From: JBBQZU01 sp041749535
Lineage (GTDB): Bacteria; Bacteroidota; Bacteroidia; Flavobacteriales_D; Cryomorphaceae
Assembly: GCA_041749535.1 (NCBI GenBank)
Contig: JBGTBE010000003.1
Span: 1 to 64,000 of the forward strand
DNA: 64,000 bases
Direction of reading: 5' to 3'
The notes beneath the pieces are model-generated. The model did not search any database. It was not told the DNA's origin and was given only the letters and a program-made list of their open reading frames with translations. A program made the position numbers and the translations under genes. Shown one piece after another: positions 6,303-15,464 of this stretch (positions are counted from its first letter, which is position 1; every line of letters begins with the position of its first letter).

Positions 6303-9272
6303 TTACATATTCGATTTCATGCCCAAGGAACCCTGCACAGGTTTTAATACCTTATAAATCTCTGCTTGAATCAGGGTGCGTATATCCAGCTTCGCGAGTT
6401 TGTTATTTTCTGCTGTAGGGTATACCCGGTTGCTGAGAAATACATACACAATATTCTCTACCGGATCAGCCCACACAATGGTTCCGGTAAAACCGGTATG
6501 TCCGAATGAATCGAAAGTAACACACTTGCAGGTAGGACCAGGACCCTCGCGAAGGAAGGGCTTGTCGAAGCCGGCTCCCCTTCTGTTCTCATCAACTTCT
6601 GATGTACAAAACTGACAATCTGTGTATTCCTTAACCGTCTGTGCGTCCAAATAACGCTCCCCACCATAAGTACCTCCATTGATCAGCATCTGCATAAGCA
6701 CTGCGAGGTCTTCAGCATTGGAAAATAAACCGGCATGCCCACCTACCCCTCCCTGCATTGCTGCACCAGGATCATGCACATCACCTCTTATAAGCTGCTT
6801 CCTGAATGAGTTGTCATATTCCGTCGGCATAATCCGCTCTCTTGGATATCGATCAAGGGGATGGTAGCCCATGGTATTGATTCCAAGTGGCTTATAGAAA
6901 TTCTTTTCAGCAAAAACATCTATTGATTCTCCACTTTGTCTCCGAATTATTTCCCGAACAAAATAATACCCCACATCACTGTACTTGTATGAATCATCCT
7001 CACGCAATGGGGTGGTCAATATCTTGTATAGAAGAGAATCACTCACCACTTTGCTAATATACATTCCATGGGCCACCCTCAGGCTGTAAATATCAGACTG
7101 CGACCTGGAATATACATCCCATCGGGGCTCACCTTTTACTATAGTGGCCTGGTAAAAAGGAACCCAAGCCGGCAGGCCTGCCACATGGGCCATGATCCTG
7201 CGCAGTATTAGTTGCTTATACGGATTCTCTTCGGGAATTTCAGGAAAGTAAGTGCCCAAAGTGTTGTCGAGAGAGAACTTACCCATATCCTGAAGTTTCA
7301 TCAGGCTTATGGTGCTTGCAGCAATCTTCGTGATGGATGCAAGGTCATAAATATCCGTGCTGCGCACCGGGTCGGCATCGTCGTATGTTTGAAATCCAAA
7401 AGATTTATTGTACACCACTTTGCCATCCTTGGCTGCGAGTACCTGGCATCCTGGATAAGCCTTTTGCTTTAATCCCAAAATGGCAAGGCTGTCTATTCTG
7501 TCAAATGCGGTCTGTGCCAGGCCAAATTCTAGCGGAGTAGTGTGGTACATGCGGCCAGCGCTCGCAATTTCTACTCCTGTGAACACTGGATAATACGTGC
7601 TTATTGAGACCGGGAGCCTTCCGGATACCGGTATGGCCCCGATAATAGCTTCTGCTGCCGAACGGCTCAGATTGGCTTCATTCTGATAGCCAACCACAAT
7701 GGCAGCGAAACCACCGGGGTTGCGCAACTTGGCTAGGGCATATGGATTGCCCATATGTACCAGTATCACCTGCCGGTCCGCGCAGAGTGATTCCATGAGT
7801 TCAATGGCCGCAGTAGTGAGCCCGAAGTTTTTGCCCGGTGTATTGTTGGTACCCTCCACATTTACAATTACTGTGTTCTTCTTTGATAGTGCTTCAGTAA
7901 CTTGTTTCTTCTCAGCAGTGGTGGGTGCAGCGCTGCATTCTACTGCGTCAAACCGCGCATATTTGGCAAGTCGATTTTTGAAAACAGTACCATTGCCTCC
8001 AATGGTGACTACCGCAATTTCTCTCCCGGCAAGGTCACGCAGGGGCAAGGCTGAATTTTTGTTCTGCACAATGGTAATTGCAGCCTCTGCGAGCTTCTTT
8101 TTAAGATGCAGTGCATAAGGCGTATTCAGGTCTTCAGCAAGGTTTTTTATTGCCACCTGATGATTTCTGTGCACACCGCTCCATTCCTTGGCCTGTAATA
8201 TTTTCCGTACGCTTTTGTTCAGTTGTTCTTCGGAGTACTCCCCACTCGCTATGGCTTGCTTAATGCGCGCCGCCGCCTTGGGTACATCTTCGGCAAAGAG
8301 CAGCACGTCATTGCCCGCTTTTAGGGCCAACCATTCAACATCGCCCGGAGCGTGGAAATTTGACACTCCTTTCATGTTCAGCGCATCTGTAAAAACGAGA
8401 CCCTTAAATTTCATGTCGTTTTTGAGCAATCCATTTACCACTTTGGATGAGAGGGTGCTCGCCATATTCGGTGTACTGTCAAGGGCAGGTATATGCAGAT
8501 GTGCCACCATCACTGAAGCCACCTGTTGACTAAATAGTTGGGCAAAAGGATACAACTCCACACTTTGCAGGCGCTTTAAATCATGGCGGATTACCGGCAG
8601 CGCAAGGTGCGAATCGGCATCTGTATCACCGTGACCGGGAAAGTGTTTTGCGTTGGCAAGTACGCGTTGTGATTGAAGGCCCCGCATGTATGCCGCCGCT
8701 TTTAGTGAAACATTCTCACGGCTTTCGCCAAATGAACGGAAACCAATCACCGGGTTTGCTGGGTTGTTGTTTACATCCACAACAGGTGCAAAGTTGATTT
8801 GAATCCCCATGCGCTTACATTGCCTGCCTATCTCCGCACCCATGGCTTGTACCAGGGAGTCATTGCGGATAGCGCCGAGGGCCATTTGGTAAGGAAAACG
8901 AGTTGTACTGTCCAGGCGCATGGCTAGCCCCCACTCTCCGTCTATACCAATCCAAAGTGGCACCTTCGCTGCTTTCTGCAACCTGTTGTACATGTGTGCC
9001 TGCCTCAGTGGGCCACCCTGAAAGAATATAAGACCTCCCAAATGGTGCTTCTCAATCAATGCCTTCAATTCCCTTTCGTGGGCTGCATCTTTATTGCTGT
9101 AAGCCGCCACCATAAATAACTGTCCTATGCGTTCGTCCAGCGACAGTTTTGCCATAAGAGAATCAGTCCAAGGGGTGGGCTTTTGTAAAAATTCCGGACC
9201 TTTGTCCTGCGCAAATGCCGCTCCTGCGCAAATTATGACAACCAATACCAGAATACAATGTTTAATCTTCAT
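6303..9272 (-). CDS. Secreted GH3 beta-N-acetylhexosaminidase fused to a beta-lactamase-fold serine hydrolase
   Basis: Start at 9272 gives a clean signal peptide ending near AFAQ; the 17-residue upstream extension would spoil it. The 989-residue protein has a GH3 domain (about 30-370) with the NagZ signature KHFPGHGDTDADSH (209-222) and TDALNMKG, whose Asp (about 296) is the expected nucleophile. A GH3 C-terminal domain follows (about 390-560). A class-C beta-lactamase-like domain (600-980) has SITK (646-649), YSD (764-766) and HTG (925-927), the three catalytic motifs. Both halves look active. It probably trims muropeptides or glycans in the periplasm. The fusion is known in Bacteroidota. 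Confidence 0.92.
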   Translation of the reverse strand: MKIKHCILVLVVIICAGAAFAQDKGPEFLQKPTPWTDSLMAKLSLDERIGQLFMVAAYSNKDAAHERELKALIEKHHLGGLIFFQGGPLRQAHMYNRLQKAAKVPLWIGIDGEWGLAMRLDSTTRFPYQMALGAIRNDSLVQAMGAEIGRQCKRMGIQINFAPVVDVNNNPANPVIGFRSFGESRENVSLKAAAYMRGLQSQRVLANAKHFPGHGDTDADSHLALPVIRHDLKRLQSVELYPFAQLFSQQVASVMVAHLHIPALDSTPNMASTLSSKVVNGLLKNDMKFKGLVFTDALNMKGVSNFHAPGDVEWLALKAGNDVLLFAEDVPKAAARIKQAIASGEYSEEQLNKSVRKILQAKEWSGVHRNHQVAIKNLAEDLNTPYALHLKKKLAEAAITIVQNKNSALPLRDLAGREIAVVTIGGNGTVFKNRLAKYARFDAVECSAAPTTAEKKQVTEALSKKNTVIVNVEGTNNTPGKNFGLTTAAIELMESLCADRQVILVHMGNPYALAKLRNPGGFAAIVVGYQNEANLSRSAAEAIIGAIPVSGRLPVSISTYYPVFTGVEIASAGRMYHTTPLEFGLAQTAFDRIDSLAILGLKQKAYPGCQVLAAKDGKVVYNKSFGFQTYDDADPVRSTDIYDLASITKIAASTISLMKLQDMGKFSLDNTLGTYFPEIPEENPYKQLILRRIMAHVAGLPAWVPFYQATIVKGEPRWDVYSRSQSDIYSLRVAHGMYISKVVSDSLLYKILTTPLREDDSYKYSDVGYYFVREIIRRQSGESIDVFAEKNFYKPLGINTMGYHPLDRYPRERIMPTEYDNSFRKQLIRGDVHDPGAAMQGGVGGHAGLFSNAEDLAVLMQMLINGGTYGGERYLDAQTVKEYTDCQFCTSEVDENRRGAGFDKPFLREGPGPTCKCVTFDSFGHTGFTGTIVWADPVENIVYVFLSNRVYPTAENNKLAKLDIRTLIQAEIYKVLKPVQGSLGMKSNM

Positions 9273-9439
9273 GGAGCGATATTTGATAACGAAGTTAATT
9301 CCCGACAATGCACCACAGCACACATCTTGGTCTATTTATTCACATTCCGGTGCGAATGAAATGGCATCCATTCAACCAAGGCTTAAAAAATCAACCAACT
9401 TGTGCCTGTGCCCCGTTTTAGTACAATAAATGAACCAAT

Positions 9440-9760
9440 ATGAAAGCCCCAAGACTTCCATCCATCTTTAAACTTACCCAATACAACCGCAACCGTACGT
9501 TCAGCTATGAACCCCGCACCTTCGATGAGCGCAAGGAACGTCTCGAAAAAAGACGCAAGGAGATAGAACAAGAAGTACAAAAGGAAAGAGGAAACAACAG
9601 TTCCTACCGTGTTCATCTTTCGGGGCGTATCTCTGAAACATGGCATAGAAAAGAAACGCGCAGGCAACAACGCAACTCAGGCGCCCGGCTTTTACTAATT
9701 TTGGCTGCGCTAATGCTCATCTTGTACTTTGTATTTAAAAAATTTGGGTTTCTCCTCTAA
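9440..9760 (+). CDS. Small basic membrane-anchored protein preceding mutL
   Basis: The 106-residue protein has a very basic, charged N-terminal region (residues 1-80, with a likely helix ERKERLEKRRKEIEQEVQKE at about 29-48) and one C-terminal hydrophobic helix (about 83-104). This suggests a tail-anchored protein with a cytoplasmic charged part. Similar small ORFs upstream of mutL in Bacteroidota have been given the doubtful label riboflavin synthase beta subunit; nothing here supports that. Its stop shares one base with the mutL ATG at 9760, so the two are translationally coupled. Confidence 0.7.
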   Translation: MKAPRLPSIFKLTQYNRNRTFSYEPRTFDERKERLEKRRKEIEQEVQKERGNNSSYRVHLSGRISETWHRKETRRQQRNSGARLLLILAALMLILYFVFKKFGFLL

Positions 9761-11595
9761 TGGCTGATATCATAAAGCTTCTTCCCGATGCGGTTGCAAA
9801 TCAAATTGCAGCCGGCGAGGTGGTGCAACGGCCGGCCTCTGCAGTTAAAGAGTTGCTGGAGAACGCCATAGATTCCGGAGCTACTGAAATACAACTATTC
9901 ATCAAAGATGCAGGTAAAACGCTCATACAAGTAATAGACAATGGTTGCGGCATGAGCGACACAGATGCGCGTATGAGCTTTGAAAGACATGCCACCTCTA
10001 AAATAAGAAATGCTGAAGAGCTTTGGCAGATTCGCACCAAAGGCTTCAGGGGCGAGGCTTTGGCTTCTATAGCCGCTATCGCGCAAGTGGAGTTAAAATC
10101 CCGATTGCTCGATCAAGAGCTGGGCACACGCATTGTCATTGCTGGAAGCAAAATTGAATTGCAGGAGCCCTGCTCTACGGCTGGAGGCACTTCAGTGGCT
10201 GTGAAGAATTTGTTTTTCAATACACCCGCACGACGCAATTTCTTGAAAAGTGACCCTGTAGAAATGCGGCACATCATCGAAGAGTTTGAGCGTGTGGCAC
10301 TCGCGCATTCATCCGTATCTTTCAGCATGTTGCACAATGGCTCTGAGTTATTCAACATCAAAGCATCGCAACTCCGACAGCGAATTGTCAATATGTTCGG
10401 GCACAGGCACAATGAACGGCTGGTACCGGTGGGTGAAGAAACTGCCATTGTAAGTGTATCCGGATTTGTGTGCAAACCTGAGTTTTCAAAAAAAACAAGG
10501 GGTGAACAATACTTCTTTGTGAATGACAGGTATATCAAGAATGGATACCTGCATCACGCAGTGGTTTCAGCTTTCGAAGACCTGATAGCAAGGGATGCGC
10601 ATCCCTCCTATTTCATTTATTTGAAACTGGATCCGGCCAGCATCGACATCAACATTCACCCAACGAAAACCGAAATAAAATTTGCCGAAGAGCGCTCAAT
10701 ATATGCCATCATTCGCTCTGCGGTGCGCAACAGCCTGGGCAAATACAATATATCGCCGAGCCTGGATTTCGAGCAGGAAGCTATCTTCAACATAGCTCCC
10801 CTACCTGCAAATGTATCGGTTGCGCCACCCGACCGAAAGGACTACGATTTTAACCCTTTCGATAAGGGTGGTTCTCCTTCAACTTTTGCCGGAGCAGTGC
10901 GAACCAATGCCGGAAGCAACTCAAGGTTGAGTACCAAAGGCTGGGAAAACCTCTATGATGCTACTCAAACCGACCCTGTTGCGACCCAACAGGCATTGCA
11001 GGTAAAGGTTACCACGCCCATTGAAGAATTGGAAAGAATCGTATTTCAACTGCAGCGCAAATACATCCTTACCCAAATAAGAAGCGGGATGGTTGTGATA
11101 GATCAGCAAAGGGCACACGAGCGCATATTGTTCGAAAAGTTTATGAAATCTCTGGAAAGACAACAGGCTTCCAGTCAGCAGCAACTGTTCCCGGAAACCC
11201 TTGAACTCAGCCCGGCTGACCACGCCCTCATCACAGACTTAGGTGAGGACCTTAAGAAACTTGGTTTCACCATAGACAGTTTCGGTGGAGATACGATAGT
11301 GGTGAATGGCATACCCGCCATTGCCTCTGATGTGCCTGTGCAAATGCTTATAGATTCGCTGCTCGAACAGTACAAGCACTCAGCAAATGAGCTGCAATCC
11401 AATACCCACTCACGGCTGGCATTGAGCATGTCGCGCAGTGTTGGAATAAAAGAAGGAAAAGAACTTGCCCAACGAGAAATGATTGATATCATTGACAGCC
11501 TTTTTGCCTGCGAGCAACCGAGGCTCACACCTTTGGGGAAACCCATCGTAGTAACGCTAACCATAGAAGAACTCGACAAAAAATTTAAAACATAG
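9760..11595 (+). CDS. mutL: DNA mismatch repair protein MutL
   Basis: The 611-residue protein has the GHKL ATPase N-terminal half: ELLENAIDSGATEI (motif I), DNGCGM (II), TKGFRGEAL (III). MutL links MutS mismatch recognition to strand removal. In the C-terminal dimer domain the usual metal-binding motif DQHA(X)2E(X)4E reads DQQRAHERILFE, and the CPHGRP-like site reads LTPLGKP, so the nicking endonuclease site seems degenerate. Length is in the normal range. It begins at the shared base with the upstream small gene and runs straight into a rhomboid gene, indicating one transcript through 14350. Confidence 0.97.
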   Translation: MADIIKLLPDAVANQIAAGEVVQRPASAVKELLENAIDSGATEIQLFIKDAGKTLIQVIDNGCGMSDTDARMSFERHATSKIRNAEELWQIRTKGFRGEALASIAAIAQVELKSRLLDQELGTRIVIAGSKIELQEPCSTAGGTSVAVKNLFFNTPARRNFLKSDPVEMRHIIEEFERVALAHSSVSFSMLHNGSELFNIKASQLRQRIVNMFGHRHNERLVPVGEETAIVSVSGFVCKPEFSKKTRGEQYFFVNDRYIKNGYLHHAVVSAFEDLIARDAHPSYFIYLKLDPASIDINIHPTKTEIKFAEERSIYAIIRSAVRNSLGKYNISPSLDFEQEAIFNIAPLPANVSVAPPDRKDYDFNPFDKGGSPSTFAGAVRTNAGSNSRLSTKGWENLYDATQTDPVATQQALQVKVTTPIEELERIVFQLQRKYILTQIRSGMVVIDQQRAHERILFEKFMKSLERQQASSQQQLFPETLELSPADHALITDLGEDLKKLGFTIDSFGGDTIVVNGIPAIASDVPVQMLIDSLLEQYKHSANELQSNTHSRLALSMSRSVGIKEGKELAQREMIDIIDSLFACEQPRLTPLGKPIVVTLTIEELDKKFKT

Positions 11596-12348
11596 ATGTA
11601 CGGTCCCTCCAGAAGCAGTGCCTTTGGCAATATGCCCATAATTGTAAAAAACCTGCTTATTATCAATGGTCTTTTTTTCCTTGCCACCATCGCACTCGAA
11701 CCCCAGGGCATTGACCTTAGGCGCATTCTCGGTGCCTTCTACTGGGATTCTCCTCACTTCGAGCCCTGGCAAGTCATCACACATATGTTTATGCATGGCA
11801 ATTTCATGCATATATTCTTCAATATGTTTGCCTTGTGGATGTTTGGCTCAGCCATTGAGAATGTGTGGGGAGCAGAGCGTTTTTTGAAATACTATCTCAT
11901 CACCGGCTTCGGGGCTTTCCTTCTGCATTATGGTGTAGTGGCCATACAGGCAGCATCGTTGGTGAATGAAATAGGGCCTGAGGGTGTGGCAGCGATTAAG
12001 GCTTATGGCTCTGACGCATTGGCCATTGACAAAAATTATATAGACCCGAATTGGCGGAAACTCAATTTGATTTACAATATACCTGTGGTGGGCGCTTCGG
12101 GTGCTGTATTCGGGTTGCTGCTGGCATTCGGTATGATGTTTCCCAACACCAGGCTTATCATGCTTTTCTTTCCGGTGCCCATCAAAGCAAAGTATTTCGT
12201 GATGATCTTTGGCGCCATTGAACTGTTTTCGGGAGTGGCTGCGCGTGAGGGCGACAATGTGGCTCACTACGCGCATCTGGGAGGCATGATTTTCGGGTAT
12301 ATTCTCATAAAGTTTTGGACCAAATCACCCAACGATTACCGGCAATAA
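11596..12348 (+). CDS. Rhomboid intramembrane serine protease
   Basis: The 250-residue protein has about six membrane helices. Catalytic residues are visible: the nucleophile S168 in GASGAVFG and H227 in AHLGG near the end. HGNFMHIFFNMFALW (67-81) is the conserved His/Asn helix 2 block that shapes the oxyanion site. Rhomboids cleave membrane-protein helices within the bilayer. There is no gap after the mutL stop. The insertion between helices 3 and 4 (residues 115-160) is typical of Bacteroidota members. Substrate is unknown. Confidence 0.93.
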   Translation: MYGPSRSSAFGNMPIIVKNLLIINGLFFLATIALEPQGIDLRRILGAFYWDSPHFEPWQVITHMFMHGNFMHIFFNMFALWMFGSAIENVWGAERFLKYYLITGFGAFLLHYGVVAIQAASLVNEIGPEGVAAIKAYGSDALAIDKNYIDPNWRKLNLIYNIPVVGASGAVFGLLLAFGMMFPNTRLIMLFFPVPIKAKYFVMIFGAIELFSGVAAREGDNVAHYAHLGGMIFGYILIKFWTKSPNDYRQ

Positions 12349-12353
12349 CAACT

Positions 12354-13241
12354 ATGGCTTCGATTTTTGACGATTTGCGATTTGCCTTCAGGTCAGGCAA
12401 TATGGTTACGAGGATGGTCTTCCTCAATGCCGGGGTATTTCTCGCCATCACGCTGCTGGGTATTTTTGGGTTCTTTTTCAAAACGGACCTTACCTCTGTC
12501 GTGCTTCCATGGATATCCGGGCACTCCACCGCCCTTACCATGCTGTACCGACCCTGGACAGCCATCACCTATATGTTCGTCCATGTGGGGTTCTGGCACC
12601 TGGTATTCAACATGATTTTGCTTTGGTTTGCCGGAAGGCTTTTCGCTGACCTGCTCAATGAGCGACGGTTTGTAGCTGTGTATATCATGGGCGGACTCGC
12701 TGGCTTTCTGCTCTATTTCGCAGCCTTCAATATTTTCCCTGTTTTTGCCGATACAAAAAGCACCATCATTGGAGCGTCGGCATCCGTGATGGCAGTGCTC
12801 GTTGCCATTGCCGCATACACCCCAAATCTGGAAGTGAGATTGGTACTCATTGGCAACGTAAAACTGAAATATATTGCTGTGTTTTTTGTGTTGCTCGACA
12901 TCCTTTTTCTCGACAAGGGCAATACCGGCGGTCGACTCGCCCACATAGGTGGAGCCATATACGGATACCTTTACAGCAATGCCTTGAAGCAAGGAAATGA
13001 CTGGGGCAACGTATTGTATGGCATTACAGATTTTTTCAGGAACCTGATTTTTCCCAAACCAAAAATGAAAGTCAGTTCAAGAAGGGTGCAGCCCAAAAGT
13101 TCGGCGGGAAAAAGTACAAGACCCGAAGTGAATGACCACCAACGAAGGGTAGACATTATACTCGACAAAATTTCCAAAAGCGGTTACGACAGTCTCAGCA
13201 AGGAAGAAAAGGAGTTTCTCTTTAACGCAAGCAAGAAATAG
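12354..13241 (+). CDS. Second rhomboid intramembrane protease
   Basis: The ATG at 12354 follows the previous stop by 5 nt and is preferred to the in-frame start at 12315 that overlaps it. The 295-residue protein has helix-2 residues HVGFWHLVFNMILLW, a likely nucleophile S142 in GASASVMAV, and H197 in LAHIGG. The residue after the Ser is Ala rather than the usual Gly. A basic C-terminal tail of about 75 residues extends beyond the core. It is a tandem paralogue of the preceding rhomboid but divergent, so it probably has its own substrate. It shares one base with the next gene. Confidence 0.9.
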   Translation: MASIFDDLRFAFRSGNMVTRMVFLNAGVFLAITLLGIFGFFFKTDLTSVVLPWISGHSTALTMLYRPWTAITYMFVHVGFWHLVFNMILLWFAGRLFADLLNERRFVAVYIMGGLAGFLLYFAAFNIFPVFADTKSTIIGASASVMAVLVAIAAYTPNLEVRLVLIGNVKLKYIAVFFVLLDILFLDKGNTGGRLAHIGGAIYGYLYSNALKQGNDWGNVLYGITDFFRNLIFPKPKMKVSSRRVQPKSSAGKSTRPEVNDHQRRVDIILDKISKSGYDSLSKEEKEFLFNASKK

Positions 13242-14350
13242 TGCTGAAACTACTTCGACGCCTTAGCAAAAGCACTGTGGTTGCAGTGAACGCCATCGCG
13301 GTGCTCTGCATCTTGCTCTCCTATCTTTCCACAATGGTAAGTCCTTTGCGAACCCCTTACCTGGCTTTTTTTGGCATTTCTTATGGGGTTATTCTTATTG
13401 TGAACCTGGGTTTTGTTGTCTTCTGGCTACTCATCAAAAAGCGGCTTGCATTGCTCTCTGCCATTGCCATACTCATAGGGTTCAGTCACCTTTCTGCGTA
13501 CTTTCAGCTATGGCCTAATAGCACTGCGGGAAGTGATGGTGCAAAAAGTATAAAAGTAGTGTCTTACAACGCGAGCCTCTTTGGCTGGTACAACTGGAGA
13601 ACGAATAAAAAAGACAGGGATCAGATACTGAGCACACTGGCCGAAGTGGAGGCCGACGTGATCTGTTTTCAGGAGTATTTTCACTGCACCGATCCAAAGG
13701 TATTTGAAGTAAATGCGCTTGTGAAGAAAAACCTGAAAATGCCATACCTGTATGCAGAATACGGCCTGACGCTTCACGGCAATCAGAATTATGGAATGGC
13801 CATAGCAAGCAAATACCCTATAGTGGGGAAAGGAAAAATTAAATTTCCGAACGAGCGGGGCAACGGCTGTATTTATGCAGACATCATTGTAGAGAATGAT
13901 ACCATCAGGGTGTACAATGCCCACGTGGCATCCATTAGATTTAGCGAAAGCAACTACAGATTTATGGCTGATGTACAATCAAACCTCTCTACAGAAAATG
14001 CCCAGGAAGGGGTAAATATGGTGCAGCGCATGTCGAGGGCATGGCAACGCAGAGCGAGGCATATGAATATGATTGTAGAGCACATAGACAGCAGTCCGCA
14101 CCCAGTTATTGTGGGAGTTGACCTGAACGACACGCCCGTATCCCACACTTACCATCAGTTTTCAAGCAGGCTGAACGACGCTTTTCGCTATGGAGGGTGG
14201 GGAATTGGAAATACCTACCGGGGGAGCTTTCCATCTTTTAGAATTGACTACATATTTGCCGATGAACGCTTCGAAATGGGAAACTATAGAAAGTTGGACG
14301 AAACCATTTCCGATCACCATGCCGTGAGCTGTACGGTTTATCTGGATTGA
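13241..14350 (+). CDS. Membrane-anchored endonuclease/exonuclease/phosphatase (EEP) family protein
   Basis: A GTG start at 13241 overlaps the rhomboid stop by one base. The 369-residue protein has three N-terminal membrane helices (about 12-85), then a periplasmic or extracytoplasmic EEP domain. Motifs are SYNASLFGWYN, DVICFQEYF (catalytic Glu), GMAIASKYPI, VGVDLNDTP, RIDYIFAD and SDHHAVSC, so the DNase-I-like active site is complete. Substrates in this superfamily include nucleic acids, phospholipids and inositol phosphates; none can be chosen here. It is the last gene of the mutL run. Confidence 0.88.
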   Translation: MLKLLRRLSKSTVVAVNAIAVLCILLSYLSTMVSPLRTPYLAFFGISYGVILIVNLGFVVFWLLIKKRLALLSAIAILIGFSHLSAYFQLWPNSTAGSDGAKSIKVVSYNASLFGWYNWRTNKKDRDQILSTLAEVEADVICFQEYFHCTDPKVFEVNALVKKNLKMPYLYAEYGLTLHGNQNYGMAIASKYPIVGKGKIKFPNERGNGCIYADIIVENDTIRVYNAHVASIRFSESNYRFMADVQSNLSTENAQEGVNMVQRMSRAWQRRARHMNMIVEHIDSSPHPVIVGVDLNDTPVSHTYHQFSSRLNDAFRYGGWGIGNTYRGSFPSFRIDYIFADERFEMGNYRKLDETISDHHAVSCTVYLD

Positions 14351-14468
14351 TGGAAGTGGGTAAAGCTCCGGTCAAAACGTCCTGTGCCAGACTCTACGTT
14401 GTAACAATTGCTGCTCCTGGTAAAGCGCTGTGCGCGCATGCGTGCTGAGCGGGCGGTTCAGTAGGTGT

Positions 14469-14649
14469 TGCAGACCTGGTTTTTCTTTTTGAAAAAGCAC
14501 TTGAAAGCAAGCTTTCGTGCTTCTGCGAATTCGTGGGGATTGCTCCGCGATCCCTTGGGGGGGAGCCTTGCATCCCAAAAACCCACGGTCTGCTGTGCAG
14601 ACCTGGTTTTTCTTTTTGAAAAAGCACTTGAAAGCAAGCTTTCGTGCTT
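14469..14649. repeat. Two identical 54-bp direct repeats
   Basis: A 54-bp segment at 14469-14522 recurs without mismatch at 14596-14649, 73 bp apart. Each copy contains the short hairpin GAAAGC-AA-GCTTTC and a pyrimidine/purine block. The second copy is completed into a much longer hairpin by the bases after it. The spacer holds another hairpin, GGGATTGC/GCGATCCC (14536-14554). The block lies in the 3' flank of tRNA-Ser and contains no credible gene. Confidence 0.9.
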
Positions 14650-14666
14650 TTTCAAAAAGAAAAACC
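14605..14666. repeat. Long near-perfect hairpin beside tRNA-Ser
   Basis: 14605-14627 and 14644-14666 are perfect 23-bp inverted arms; an inner 6-bp stem (14630-14635/14638-14643) continues the hairpin with only a 2-nt bulge. The outer end overlaps two other hairpins: 14577-14611 (AAAAACC plus GGTCTGC stem) and the tRNA terminator at 14660-14692, so the three cannot form together. Confidence 0.85.
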
Positions 14667-14692
14667 CACCGCGCTTCACGCGGTGGGTTTTT
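14660..14692 (-). terminator. Terminator of tRNA-Ser (works in both directions by sequence)
   Basis: CCCACCGCG (14665-14673) pairs with CGCGGTGGG (14679-14687) around a 5-nt loop, flanked by A5 and T5. It lies 7 nt downstream of the tRNA 3' end on the minus strand. Confidence 0.85.
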
Positions 14693-14697
14693 GTGAT

Positions 14698-14787
<90 letters not shown>

Positions 14788-14914
14788 AATGGGAGCGCAA
14801 ATTTAAAAAGTATTCTCATTTATCATCTATCATCTTTTAAAATTCCCGAAACCTTTCACCATGCCTTAGTGTAAAAATAACACTCAAAATGGTGTGGCAC
14901 ACATTAAAACATGC

Positions 14915-14922
14915 TAATTTTG
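14915..14922 (+). promoter_or_regulatory. -7 box of the HAD gene
   Basis: TAATTTTG fits TAnnTTTG and lies 24 bp before the ATG at 14947, so the longer frame from 14911 would start inside the promoter. Confidence 0.5.
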
Positions 14923-14946
14923 CACCGCGATTCAAACGAAAACCTT

Positions 14947-15381
14947 ATGCCCGAACAAGCCGGCCACCCTCTCAGAAAAACATTCGACAACCAAGGCAGA
15001 GAAATTTCTCCTCAGCTCGATGCAGAAGTAAAAAACTACCTTATAGATATAGACGGCACCATCACCGACGACATACCGAATGAAGAGCCGGAGCGAATGG
15101 TGACTTGCGAACCCTACAGCGACGCCCTCGAAATATGCAACAAGTGGTACGATCAGGGCCACATCATCACCTTCTTTACATCCCGCACCGAAGCGCACAG
15201 GGAAGTGACTGAAACATGGCTCAAAAATCATGGATTTAAATACCATGGCCTGCTCCTCGGCAAACCAAGAGGGGGCAATTACCACTGGATAGACAACCAC
15301 ATGGTGCGCGCAACCAAATTCAACGGCAAGTTTACCGACCTGGTGAAGGTGATGAAAGAGATTGAAGTTTTCAAGCGCTAG
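14947..15381 (+). CDS. HAD-superfamily phosphatase-like protein
   Basis: The 144-residue protein carries HAD motif I as LIDIDGTITDD (D34, D36), a motif-II-like FFTSRTE, and a late lysine-containing segment GKPRGGNYHWIDN which would supply motifs III and IV. It is short and has no large cap domain, like the BcbF/polynucleotide-kinase-phosphatase-like small HADs. The likely reaction is phosphate-ester hydrolysis in the cytoplasm, substrate unknown. The start at 14947 is chosen because the promoter box ends just upstream. It precedes thrS by about 80 bp, with a separate promoter between them. Confidence 0.8.
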   Translation: MPEQAGHPLRKTFDNQGREISPQLDAEVKNYLIDIDGTITDDIPNEEPERMVTCEPYSDALEICNKWYDQGHIITFFTSRTEAHREVTETWLKNHGFKYHGLLLGKPRGGNYHWIDNHMVRATKFNGKFTDLVKVMKEIEVFKR

Positions 15382-15420
15382 TCGCTTAACCCGGCATCTT
15401 TCAAACCCTACATACTTTCT

Positions 15421-15428
15421 TACCTTTG
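15421..15428 (+). promoter_or_regulatory. -7 box of the thrS-infC-rpmI-rplT operon
   Basis: TACCTTTG lies 36 bp before the thrS ATG at 15465. No strong -33 element was seen. Confidence 0.55.
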
Positions 15429-15464
15429 CGGTCGCCTAAATATTTATAAAAGGCATTTTTGTAC

